Assembly: GCA_030694465.1 (NCBI GenBank)
Contig: JAUXYJ010000093.1
Coordinates: 1-46,659, forward strand
DNA length: 46,659 nt
Reading direction: 5' to 3'
Source: Deltaproteobacteria bacterium
Lineage (GTDB): Bacteria; Myxococcota_A; Polyangia; Polyangiales; Ga0077539
This document shows, piece by piece, positions 17,093 through 24,865 of the stretch (the stretch's first letter is position 1; each line of letters begins with the position of its first letter). The position numbers and the translations under genes were made by a program. Below the pieces are notes generated by a model. The model was not told where the DNA came from. It saw only the letters and a list, made by a program, of their open reading frames with translations, and did not search any database.

Positions 17093-18055
17093 ATGAAGTT
17101 GAGCCGTGTCTTTGCCACTCTCTGCGTCGGACTCGTCTCGACGGTGTCGTCGGTGTCCTTCGCACAGAGCGGGCCTTCGATCGAGCCCCAGAGGCCCTCA
17201 GAGCCCTCCGGTGCGCTGGATGTAGTCCCGACGAGTCCATCGGTCTCTCCAGAGACCGTCGCTGCGCGTAGATCGCCAGAGGTCTTCGAGCTCAACCCGG
17301 TGTCGCGATTTTGGGCTGTCCGTGCGACTGCTGAGCTTGGTGTTTTGTCTGTTGTTTCGCACACGATTCAGCTTAGCCAGACGGGCAGCACCATCGATTA
17401 TGTGCGCGAGGGCGGGCAGAATAACTTGGCGCTCTTCGCGCGCGTGAGCGCCGAGGTCGAGCTCGGTCGACATCACAATTTTGTGTTCTTGTATCAACCG
17501 ATCGATCTGCGCACGCAGGTGCGTGTCGCGCGTGATTTGCTGATCAATAACGTGCTCTTTGCGCGGGGAACGGGGCTCGATCTTCGGTACGGATTTGATT
17601 TCTACCGGCTGAGCTACATGTACGATTTCTTCGCAGACCCAAACCAAGAGCTCTCGGTCGGCGCGACATTTCAGCTTCGCAACGCTGCGATTAGCTTTAC
17701 CAGCACCGATGGCGTCAACCGCGTGCTCAACAGCAACGTGGGGCTCGTGCCCGCGCTCAAGGCTCGCGGGCGGTACACGTTTCGCTCGGGCGTGTTTATG
17801 GGCTTCGAGGTCGACGGGATTTACGCGAATATCCCAGGGCTCAACGGCAGCGATATTCCGGTGGAGGGCGCGATTCTCGACGGGTCGATTCGCGCGGGGC
17901 TCAGGCTCTGGGGACCGACCGAGGTCTTCGTAAATCTGCGGTATTTGGGCGGCGGTTCGCGAGGCGTGGGGCGAGATGTCATGGCCCCCGGGGACGGCTA
18001 TGTGAACAACTGGTTTCACACGATGGCGATCTCGATCGGCGCTAACGTGCGCTGA
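17093..18055 (+). CDS. outer-membrane beta-barrel protein, unknown substrate
   Basis: The 320-residue product starts at ATG 17093, preceded by GAAGAGG. A signal peptide (MKLSRVFATLCVGLVSTVSSVSFAQ) and a Pro/Ser linker precede ~250 residues of alternating amphipathic strands (NFVFLYQPIDLRTQVRV, YGFDFYRLSYMYDFF, LSVGATFQLRNAAISF). It ends in a strand (WFHTMAISIGANVR), although the last residue is not aromatic. About 12 strands are likely. No channel family is recognised. It stands alone, with no overlapping neighbour, between the metalloprotease and the phage/IS remnant. Confidence 0.75.
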   Translation: MKLSRVFATLCVGLVSTVSSVSFAQSGPSIEPQRPSEPSGALDVVPTSPSVSPETVAARRSPEVFELNPVSRFWAVRATAELGVLSVVSHTIQLSQTGSTIDYVREGGQNNLALFARVSAEVELGRHHNFVFLYQPIDLRTQVRVARDLLINNVLFARGTGLDLRYGFDFYRLSYMYDFFADPNQELSVGATFQLRNAAISFTSTDGVNRVLNSNVGLVPALKARGRYTFRSGVFMGFEVDGIYANIPGLNGSDIPVEGAILDGSIRAGLRLWGPTEVFVNLRYLGGGSRGVGRDVMAPGDGYVNNWFHTMAISIGANVR

Positions 18056-18432
18056 GCGGCTGGGTGTGATTGCGCGTGAGTCACGACGCTCGTGAGATCC
18101 CTTGGGGCGGTTGTGTTGGATAGGGTCCGCAAGGCGAACTCCAGGCCCGACAAGTCGAGCACAGAGAAGGCTCGTTTCTCTGGAAAAACGCACGTCTCTA
18201 CGCACAGAGTTCTCGCCGAACTCAAGGGCGAAGACGCGCTCTTGATGCCTGATTCGGGAGGACCTTCAAATCGCTCGCCTCAAGCTCGGCAGAGAGATCT
18301 AAGCAATGCTAGGTCTTTCCCATGCGAAAAGGATCGGGGCAGGGTCGCACTTGTGGAAGGCGTCGGGACGCGAGGGCGAGCGAATGAGAGGTCCATTGAC
18401 TCTGCGAGCGAAATCTCGGCCTAAACTAACCC
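18056..18432. other. intergenic region before the IS fragment
   Basis: This stretch of 377 bases contains no convincing gene. It should hold the left flank of the ISAs1-type fragment that starts at 18433, but I could not identify a terminal inverted repeat or target duplication by eye. Confidence 0.45.
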
Positions 18433-18660
18433 ATGAGAGCCGAGATCTCTCGCAAAGACCGAGCAGGCATCCGTGAGTCATTCGAGCAAGAGTTCGGAGC
18501 GCTGAAGGATCCTCGGGAGCTTCATGAGATCGAACACCCGCTTCTGACAGTGATCGCGATTGTGACGCTCGGCGTGATGAGCGGGCTCGAGGGCTGGGAC
18601 GAAATGAAGCACTGGAGCGATGCGCGCAGCGAGTGGCTTGAGGCCTTTTTGGACCTCGCA
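18433..18660 (+). pseudogene. N-terminal fragment of ISAs1-family transposase
   Basis: The first ~75 codons from ATG 18433 read as the N-terminal DDE-Tnp-1-associated domain of ISAs1-type transposases: FGALKDPRELHEIEHPLLTV, then IAIVTLGVMSGLEGWDEM and WSDARSEWLEAFLDL. In intact members this is followed by a Pro-x-Gly-Ile-Pro-Ser-His-Asp-like stretch and a ~300-residue DDE catalytic domain. Here the similarity stops near 18658, and the frame continues only as the antisense of a phage head protease gene. This is therefore a truncated, inactive IS remnant. The end coordinate is an estimate from where the family pattern breaks. Confidence 0.82.
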
Positions 18661-19257
18661 AAATGGCTCGTTGCCCTTTGGCTGACACGCTTCGGCGTAC
18701 GCAGATGCCGCGCGCACAACTTCCACCGCGGCGTCGAGCCGAAGCGAAACGTCTGCCCCAGCGCGGCCCCAGCCCGAAGGCCCGAGCGCCGCGTGGTTGT
18801 AGCGAATGGCCCTCTGCACGCGGTCGTAGCGCTCGCCCTCGGCGGTGATGCCAGGGGTCTCGTCGACCTCGCACACATAGCCCGCGCTGATTTCCTTGCG
18901 CTCCCCAGCCTCGATGCGCGCGATTTCCGCGGCGTATTGCACGAGCACCGAGGCTACGACCAGCGCGTCTTCGCGGGCGATGTCGTCGCCAACGTGCCCC
19001 ACCGACAGCTCGCGCCAAGTCTCAGGCGTCACCAGCTTCGTCGGGTGCAGGTCCGTGACCGGGGCGCCACGCAGCGTGCGGAGCGAGTCCTCGGCAAACA
19101 CTTCGCTCGCCGGGCGCAGCTCGCGCCACTCACGCCCCGTGGTGTCGCGGTAGGTCAGCACCCCTGCCTTGGTGATCGCAGCGGACAAGCGGACGCCCCC
19201 GGAGGGGGTTCGCTCCCAGCTGCGCACGGTGGCCATGTCGAAGCGTTCTTGCGGCAC
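18478..19257 (-). pseudogene. DUF2213 phage prohead protease, 3' end replaced by IS sequence
   Basis: Residues ~9-199 match the DUF2213 family of phage capsid maturation proteases. The motifs are GVLTYRDTTGREWRELRPAS, SLRTLRGAPVTDLHP, ELSVGHVGDD, KEISAGYVCEVDETPG and YNHAALGPSGWGRAG followed by DVSLRLDA. From about residue 199 (near base 18658) the frame reads the antisense of a transposase fragment (CEVQKGLKPL...), so the native C-terminus is lost and ~60 foreign residues replace it. The start is GTG 19257 or ATG 19236. The major capsid gene normally follows; it is absent. It lies 84 nt downstream of the MuF-like gene in normal phage order. Confidence 0.82.
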
Positions 19258-19341
19258 GGACGTAGCGTGCGTCGCAGGCGTGGCCGGGCGCTACGTCATC
19301 GAGACACGGCGGGAGATACGGGGTAGCGCTGTGCCGAGGCT

Positions 19342-20994
19342 TTAGACCGAGGCCGATCCTGCCACGCCGAAAGCGGCAGGGTCCGATTCGGCAACAGCGT
19401 CCATGGCAGCAGAGAGCTCTTGCCAGTTGTCTTGCAGCCGATACAAAATCGACACGTCCTCAGGCCGCAAAGTCCCGGCGCGAACATGCTTGCACCAGAA
19501 CGCGAGCGCTGCTGGGACATTGTTTCGCGGGATTGTGTAGACCTCGGGAATCGTCACAACTTTCATGGCTGCACCGTCGGTTCTCATCGTTGTCATTCGA
19601 AGGGCCGCAAGCAAGCCGTCTCGGTAGCGCTCCTCAAGCTTATTGCGCTGCAGTGCATCCAATCCAGAGAAGAGGATTTCTGGCCATCGAACGCACCGGG
19701 AAAACAAGCGGGCAAGCTCGTCGTCGGTAGATGCAGACTCAGTGCTCGCCTTGAGTCTGAGCGATGCGGTGGTCAGCATCATGTTGATTGTGTCTGGCGG
19801 TAGCCTGACAACAGAAATGAGCGCCTGACGCAGAACGCGAATTTCAGAATCGCGTGCGCGCGGAGAGGTGTTTCCGCTGGGCAGGTCCAGGATCGCGTGA
19901 TCTACCCCAGTTGCTTTTCGTGCGTAGTGTCGCGCAGAAATATCGGTGGTGGCTTCCTCAATAACCATCCCAATTGCCGTTAGCCTCGAGCCATGCGCTG
20001 GCGATGCACCGTGAAGAATCTCATGAAGTAGCGTGCGGACAGCAGACACTTCGTCACTGGTCAGGCTCGCCTGGTCGTCGCTGCCGAGCTTGTTAAGCGC
20101 ACGAGCCAAGTTGTCGCTGACCCGTTTTGAGAGGCGGATCAGTCCCGTGACCGGGTCATAGTTTGCCGCCACGTGACCGTGATGGTCGAGAGACTCAACG
20201 ACTTGCACGGCTGCCGACAGGGGCCGGGAGGCGTCCCTGGGTAAGACATCGTCTTGGTGGAGAAGTCGGGACATCATCGCCCTTGCAGAATTCGGTGCGT
20301 TCTGGGTCGGCTGATTTGTCTTTTGCTCAATCGGAGCGGCTGCGAGTTCCTCGGCAGCCGCAGCCGGGTCTAGGTATCCGATTCTTGGCGCGCCAATGAC
20401 CTTAGGCGGGAGACTTTTCATGTCTTCCGACGACGGATCGAGGGGCTGTTGGCGAACGGCGTGCAGGTCATGGTCGTCAAGCACCGGCACGGCCACGCAC
20501 CGACACTGATAGTCCTCACCCGGGTTCGCCCGTCGCCCGCTGGCATCAACAACTGGGGGCTCTGCGTACTTGAAGCGCTTGCCGTCGAGCTTCTTGTGTC
20601 CATCGCGCACACGCTCATCGCCCGATGTCGACCACTCGTACTCAGTGATCCCTGCCGCGAGGTGCTGATCCTGAGTGATCGCCGAGTTGAGCTTCAGCAC
20701 TTGGTCCCGTGCAGTCAGCTCTGCCTTGCTCTTCGATGCGCTGGTCTGTTCACGAACGCGCTTTGCGACCTCTACAATGCTCGGGCCTCGATGCTGCTCG
20801 AGCAGTCTTCGGACCCACTGCAACGCCCCCACGGCGGCTGCAACGGGGACAGTTGAGCTCGCGTTCGAGTGGGCCCAAGCGGCTTCGATCAGACGCCCAG
20901 ACGAACTCGAGAGAAGCTCTCGCACAGTCCCCCGCGCGCGAATGGGTATGATCGACCGACGATGCTCGCCCCATTCGAGAGACCCACGCGCCAC
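19342..20994 (-). CDS. MuF-type phage head protein fused to HExxH zincin-like domain
   Basis: The protein has 550 residues from GTG 20994. Residues ~75-172 are a Mu gpF / SPP1 gp7-like head-morphogenesis domain: SKAELTARDQVLKLN, GITEYEWSTSGDERVRDGH, LDGKRF and NPGEDYQCRCVAVPVL (Cys164, Cys166). After an Ala/Pro/Gln linker, residues ~265-390 carry a metallopeptidase-like motif, HEILHG (324-329), with Glu346-Glu347 about 18 residues later (VIEEATTDISARHY). This fits a zinc site His-His-Glu with catalytic Glu325. The last ~130 residues are unassigned helices. The N-terminus is shorter than usual for MuF and has no clear ribosome site, so 5' truncation is likely. MuF proteins with variable C-terminal enzyme/toxin domains are known in temperate phages; this looks like one. 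Confidence 0.78.
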   Translation of the reverse strand: MARGSLEWGEHRRSIIPIRARGTVRELLSSSSGRLIEAAWAHSNASSTVPVAAAVGALQWVRRLLEQHRGPSIVEVAKRVREQTSASKSKAELTARDQVLKLNSAITQDQHLAAGITEYEWSTSGDERVRDGHKKLDGKRFKYAEPPVVDASGRRANPGEDYQCRCVAVPVLDDHDLHAVRQQPLDPSSEDMKSLPPKVIGAPRIGYLDPAAAAEELAAAPIEQKTNQPTQNAPNSARAMMSRLLHQDDVLPRDASRPLSAAVQVVESLDHHGHVAANYDPVTGLIRLSKRVSDNLARALNKLGSDDQASLTSDEVSAVRTLLHEILHGASPAHGSRLTAIGMVIEEATTDISARHYARKATGVDHAILDLPSGNTSPRARDSEIRVLRQALISVVRLPPDTINMMLTTASLRLKASTESASTDDELARLFSRCVRWPEILFSGLDALQRNKLEERYRDGLLAALRMTTMRTDGAAMKVVTIPEVYTIPRNNVPAALAFWCKHVRAGTLRPEDVSILYRLQDNWQELSAAMDAVAESDPAAFGVAGSASV

Positions 20995-21014
20995 TGCGTG
21001 TCACGGAGGCGCCG

Positions 21015-21614
21015 GTGAGCCCACTCCCTCCGCAGCTCGAAGCGATGGTGAACGCGATCCATCCGCTCCCCGAGGCGGTGTGGATCGCGCTGCGGCCCCT
21101 GCTCACGCGGCGCTCGCTCGCGCGCGGAGCGCTCTTCGCGACGCTGGGAGAGACTCAGCGCACGATCGGGCTGCTCGAGCGCGGAATCGTTCGCGCGTAC
21201 TACACGACGGCCGACGGCAACGAATACAACAAGCACTTCTTCGTCGCCCCTGCGTTGATCGGTGACTACGCCTCGCTGTTGACCCGCAGGCCCGTCGAGC
21301 TGCCACAACAGGCGCTCACCGAGGGCGTCGTGTGGACGCTGGATCACGAAGCGCTGCTGGGGCTCGAGCCGAGGTTTGTCGATCTGGTGCAGATCCAGCG
21401 CCGCTTCGCAGAGAACCTGTACCTCGAAAACGAGCGGCGAGAGCTGCAGATCGCGACGATGAGCGCCTCGCAGCGATACGAGGAGCTGACCGCACGCTAT
21501 CCACGCCTCGAGACAGAGATCGCGCTCTACCACATCGCGGCCTACCTCGGGATCACGCCGACGCAGCTGAGCCGGATCCGCTCGCGCAAACGAACGCGCC
21601 GCGTCTCAACCTAG
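21015..21614 (+). CDS. Crp/Fnr-family-like transcriptional regulator
   Basis: The 199-residue product starts at GTG 21015 behind GGAGG. Residues ~25-125 form a cyclic-nucleotide-binding-type beta-roll (GALFATLGETQRTIGLLERG, IVRAYYTTADGNEYNKHFF, PALIGDYASLLTRRP). A dimerisation helix follows, and then a short helix-turn-helix near the end (YHIAAYLGITPTQLSRIRSR). It lacks an obvious cAMP-binding Arg-Ser signature, so the effector is unknown. The next gene, a small membrane protein 39 nt downstream, could be co-transcribed and a target. It abuts the truncated 5' end of the phage MuF gene. Confidence 0.85.
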   Translation: MSPLPPQLEAMVNAIHPLPEAVWIALRPLLTRRSLARGALFATLGETQRTIGLLERGIVRAYYTTADGNEYNKHFFVAPALIGDYASLLTRRPVELPQQALTEGVVWTLDHEALLGLEPRFVDLVQIQRRFAENLYLENERRELQIATMSASQRYEELTARYPRLETEIALYHIAAYLGITPTQLSRIRSRKRTRRVST

Positions 21615-21653
21615 GTCGACGACGCTCGTGTCACGAGCGCTCATTCTGCGCGC

Positions 21654-22103
21654 ATGAGAACACTCGCAACGCGTCGCGATCCCTTCAAGTTTGCCTTTGC
21701 GCTCGTCGCGTCTTGGACGGCCCTGGGCGCGGTCCCTGGCTTTCTCGATCCGAGGGGGAGCTTCCTACGTTTTCACGGTCACCTTCCGGAGTCGCCCATG
21801 GTGCTTGAGCTCTATCGCGGCGCGTGGGGCCAGACGCTGCTCTTTGCGGTGGGCTATGCGTTTGCTGCGCGCGACCCGCAGCGACATGCCTTGCTGCTGC
21901 TGCTCGGCGCGATCGGCAAGACGATCTACACGCTGCGATTGCTAGGTACCCTCGCCGCAGGCCACGCGGCGCCGCTTACGGTGATTGCCGCGGTGGGGGA
22001 CACGCTGTGCGTGACGGTGATCGTCTATTGGCTCGTGACCCGAGGCGCGCTGCGGTCGCTTGTGGCGGGTGCGTCTTCGGTTGGCGATCCCGCGTGTGGT
22101 TGA
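21654..22103 (+). CDS. small four-helix membrane protein
   Basis: The 149-residue product has about four hydrophobic helices: FAFALVASWTALGAVPGFL, TLLFAVGYAFAA, HALLLLLGAIGKTIYTLRLL and VIAAVGDTLCVTVIVYWLV. Short loops and a soluble tail complete it. No catalytic motif is visible; the pattern is similar to small DoxX-like or unassigned integral membrane proteins but not diagnostic. It lies 39 nt after the Crp/Fnr-like regulator on the same strand, and regulation by that gene is a reasonable guess. Confidence 0.68.
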   Translation: MRTLATRRDPFKFAFALVASWTALGAVPGFLDPRGSFLRFHGHLPESPMVLELYRGAWGQTLLFAVGYAFAARDPQRHALLLLLGAIGKTIYTLRLLGTLAAGHAAPLTVIAAVGDTLCVTVIVYWLVTRGALRSLVAGASSVGDPACG

Positions 22104-22366
22104 GGGCGATGTTGCACGCGCCCACGCGATTCGATCAGCACACTCCGCAGGCAGTTTGTTCGCAACGCATCGCGATCGAACCGCGGGAACGCGTTGGCAA
22201 AGCTCTCGACCCGAATCGGGGGGCACTCGCGGACCTGGTCGATGCGCTTCAAGACGCGATCGCACGGTGTTTTTGCAGTCGATACTGCGCTGTGCGTCTC
22301 GTTGACCTCAGCGAGCAGCACGTGCGCGGCGGGTGGCTCGAAGGTCCGACGAGCTCGCCTAACACA

Positions 22367-23014
22367 TCACTGCGACGACGATGTGTCGCTCGATGCAGCC
22401 TCCGAGACCGCAGCGTCGCTCGGCGCTGGCGGCGACGGTTGGCTCTCCGTCGGCCTCGACTCGGACATCGCGCGCATGAACGCCACCCCGAGCAACACCG
22501 AGAAGAACGACTCGCCCGCGGTGGCGAAGCGAACATTGTACTCGGCTGTCCCGCTCAGGGTGAGCGCGACGGTGTGGATATCGGACTCCTGCGCGCTGAA
22601 GAGCTGCCCCGAATCGCGGCCGCCCCACACGCGGCTCATGTTCACGCCGACGCCGAGGCTCAGGTACGGAGAGAAGCCTCCCGCGTAGAGGGTCCCACCG
22701 ATCGCGTCGAGCTGCAGCAGGTTGACCCCGCCGTACCCAAACCACATGAAACGCCCGCGGTTTCCGCCGGTCCAGAGGCCGGTCGAGACAGCCCCAGAGC
22801 TGAGCACGCTGTTGAACTTCGCCCGCGCTCCGACGTCCACCCCGACAGCGCCCCGCTCGCGACCGATCCCGTAGCCAACGCTCAGGTCGAGCGCTGCGGT
22901 TGGCCGAGCGGCCGAGCCCATCGCGAACCCGCCGCGTCCTTGAATCAGTCGCGCGCACCCACCCAACGTCAGCGAGAGTGCAACGACCAAACACAGAGCC
23001 CACGTTGAACGCAT
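22367..23014 (-). CDS. lipoprotein with beta-strand-rich body
   Basis: The 215-residue product starts at ATG 23014, with GAGGAC immediately upstream. A lipoprotein signal ends in LGGC. The body (~30-185) is Gly-rich with alternating strands (AALDLSVGYGIGRERGAVGVDVGARAK, GGTLYAGGFSPYLSLGVGVN), like a small barrel or sandwich of the outer-membrane type. The C-terminal ~30 residues are Ser/Pro/Ala-rich and disordered. No family is recognised. A ~93-nt element shared with the next minus-strand lipoprotein lies about 60 nt upstream of the start, at 23072-23164. Confidence 0.7.
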   Translation of the reverse strand: MRSTWALCLVVALSLTLGGCARLIQGRGGFAMGSAARPTAALDLSVGYGIGRERGAVGVDVGARAKFNSVLSSGAVSTGLWTGGNRGRFMWFGYGGVNLLQLDAIGGTLYAGGFSPYLSLGVGVNMSRVWGGRDSGQLFSAQESDIHTVALTLSGTAEYNVRFATAGESFFSVLLGVAFMRAMSESRPTESQPSPPAPSDAAVSEAASSDTSSSQ

Positions 23015-23071
23015 GTCCTCGAAGCATACAATTCGGTGCAGTTGTTTCAATGGTCCCGTTGAACCCCGCTC

Positions 23072-23164
23072 GGTCCAAACCGGGCACCTTGGTGACCCCA
23101 CGGTGACGAGGGTGTCCGAATGTGCAGCGCTCTCGATGCCGTCGAGAACGAACGACGACCATGG
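23072..23164 (-). repeat. shared lipoprotein leader element, copy 1
   Basis: This ~93-nt sequence is nearly identical to 24558-24666, in the same orientation. Both lie 58-69 nt upstream of a minus-strand lipoprotein start. Copy 2 carries an extra 15-nt insertion and a 2-nt insertion; otherwise only about five positions differ. On the minus strand it contains a CACCAAGGTG inverted repeat. It may be a promoter/regulatory leader or a small dispersed repeat. Confidence 0.75.
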
Positions 23165-23455
23165 AGCAAGCGCTTCGGGATCCGTCGCAAGACTTGTCTC
23201 CCATGGATCGTGCGGTTCAGGGACCGCGACCCGAGCGACCCAGCAGCGTTTGACAATCGCTCTTCACGAGCACTTTGCATGGCGAATTCCCCATCCGATG
23301 GGATCATGTCCGCGCTACGCAACGAGCACCCCTTGGGGGGGAAACCGAGAGCCTTCGAGGTCGCTTGCAGAGCCTCCCTGACGGCAGCTCGGCCATCTGG
23401 CCGCGCGGTGCAACGCGGCTAATCCCTTTGGACCACCGCGCCCGCAGTCTTGAGT

Positions 23456-23486
<31 letters not shown>

Positions 23487-23496
23487 CCGGTGCGGC

Positions 23497-24489
23497 TCAG
23501 TTGTATCGGTTGAAGACCGCGCGAATGAGAGTCTTCTGCGCAGCGGTCCACGTGTAGAACCGATACGTCGTGTGGCTTGTCAGCCCGTTGCGACCGATCA
23601 GCCAGTCACTGACTTGGGCGCGCAGCGAGGCCTTCATGGCTGCCCCCACGTAGATCGCGTGGATGTGCGGAGCTTCGCTCGACGGCCATCCATCCGAGCC
23701 GGGGAGGCGATACCACGCGGCGAAACCCTGATTGGCGAGCCGCGAGAGCAGCGCGCGAATCTCGTCGTTGGCGAGCCCCCCCGTGCGGATGTCGGTGGCT
23801 GCTGAGTAGGGCTGCCCCATGAACGTTCCGTCTTGCCCGTGCGTGCCGGCAGAGGCTGCGGCGCTGCCAATGGTCTGCGAAATGCGCGACGCCGGAACGC
23901 CCGCGCACCGAAGGTGATCCGACGCGTACACGTGCAGCCCCCAACGAAGCAGCGGCCGTCGTGCGCAAGACGGCAGCGTGGACGGAGGCGGCGCGGTCGC
24001 GCAAAAATCGTTGGTGCCCGAGGGCTGGGGGACACATCCAAGCGCACAGCGCTCGGTCTGAACCGTCCCAGAGACGCAGCGCTGTCTCATGCCGCGATCC
24101 GACGTGCACGTCCAGATCGCAGACTGACCGGACGCAGAACCCGTGCACATCCGGGGCGGCGACAGCACATCTCTGGGGAGTACCACGTCCCTCGCGGCGC
24201 TCGCGTCTTCGCCACCGAGCAAGGCGTCCGCCCCAGTTGCATCAGGCCAGACAGACGCGTCGTCGCGCGGCTCGACGCCAAGGGCAGCGTCAAGCCCACC
24301 CGCGTCGGTGCCGTCGTTCTCCGGCAAAATGGGATCAAGCGCGTCGTCGTCTATCTCGGCGTCCGCCGGAATCGGCGGGTGGCTGGGATCGAGCCCCGCA
24401 TCCGGCGCACAGCTTTGAAGCGCGACCAGCACCACAAGCGCAAACGCAGGCAGCGGATGCCGCGTCAAAGCGACAGAGACGAACCTCAT
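23497..24489 (-). CDS. lipoprotein with Asp-rich linker and possible M15-like C-terminal domain
   Basis: The 330-residue product starts at ATG 24489. A lipoprotein signal ends at LQSC (Cys27). Residues ~30-110 are an Asp/Ala-rich linker. Residues ~112-170 are Cys-rich (MCTGSASGQSAIWTCTSD, then CVSGTVQTERCALGC) and may be disulfide-bonded. The C-terminal ~150 residues contain HVYASDHLRCAG, YSAATDIRTGG and EAPHIHAIYVG. The spaced D...HxH resembles the zinc site of D-Ala-D-Ala carboxypeptidase/M15 enzymes, but the first His of the usual motif is not in place, so enzyme activity is doubtful. Copy 2 of the shared leader element lies ~69 nt upstream. Confidence 0.68.
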   Translation of the reverse strand: MRFVSVALTRHPLPAFALVVLVALQSCAPDAGLDPSHPPIPADAEIDDDALDPILPENDGTDAGGLDAALGVEPRDDASVWPDATGADALLGGEDASAARDVVLPRDVLSPPRMCTGSASGQSAIWTCTSDRGMRQRCVSGTVQTERCALGCVPQPSGTNDFCATAPPPSTLPSCARRPLLRWGLHVYASDHLRCAGVPASRISQTIGSAAASAGTHGQDGTFMGQPYSAATDIRTGGLANDEIRALLSRLANQGFAAWYRLPGSDGWPSSEAPHIHAIYVGAAMKASLRAQVSDWLIGRNGLTSHTTYRFYTWTAAQKTLIRAVFNRYN

Positions 24490-24557
24490 CACCACCCAAA
24501 GAGTAACATAATCACCTCTAAAGCCTGAATAGGCGAACTTGGATCCCTCTCGGCGCT

Positions 24558-24666
24558 GGTCCAAACCGGGCACCTTGGTGACACCACAGCCGTGAGCGCT
24601 GCGTGACGAGGGTGTCCGAATGTGCAGCGCTCTCTCGATGTCGTGGAGAACGAGCGACGACCATGG
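24558..24666 (-). repeat. shared lipoprotein leader element, copy 2
   Basis: This ~109-nt partner of 23072-23164 has the same orientation. It differs by a 15-nt insertion near 24587-24602, a TC insertion near 24632 and about five substitutions. It precedes the 330-residue lipoprotein start by ~69 nt. Confidence 0.75.
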
Positions 24667-24805
24667 ATCGAGGAAGTTCAGGCCAACCCTCGCTTCGGGT
24701 GCACTTGCCCGCGAAGCTCTCGGGTGCATCCCTGATGGGTCTGGCGCTGCGCTGAGCATTCTGGCACTTGCAGTGGGGCTTGCAGCGCGCCGCCGGGCGT
24801 CGTGA
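24620..24805 (+). pseudogene. possible orphan MYXO-CTERM-like tail
   Basis: The last ~25 codons of this short frame read CIPDGSGAALSILALAV followed by GLAARRRAS and a stop. This is the Cys / hydrophobic / Arg-cluster arrangement of MYXO-CTERM tails. The preceding sequence runs into the antisense of the leader repeat and does not look coding. It may be the 3' remnant of a deleted secreted-protein gene, but chance cannot be excluded at this length. Confidence 0.3.
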
Positions 24806-24865
24806 GATTGCGTTGGCCGATGGGATCCATGCAGCGCAGCGCGCTCGGCCTGGGAAGCTCATACG

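Larger units (their letters stand above)
24490..24865. other. intergenic region with leader copy 2 and orphan tail
   Basis: These 376 bases hold leader-element copy 2 (24558-24666) and, on the plus strand, a short frame ending in a MYXO-CTERM-like tail. Apart from these I see nothing supportable. Confidence 0.5.

Noticed and set aside
18661..19326. Continuation of the transposase frame as a 297-residue protein
   Set aside because: After ~75 codons it is simply the antisense of the DUF2213 gene, with His/Arg-rich composition. Only the N-terminal part has family similarity.
21824..23008. 394-residue plus-strand open frame across the membrane-protein and lipoprotein genes
   Set aside because: It overlaps a better-supported membrane protein and is antisense to a lipoprotein with signal peptide and ribosome site; composition is Arg/Ala noise.
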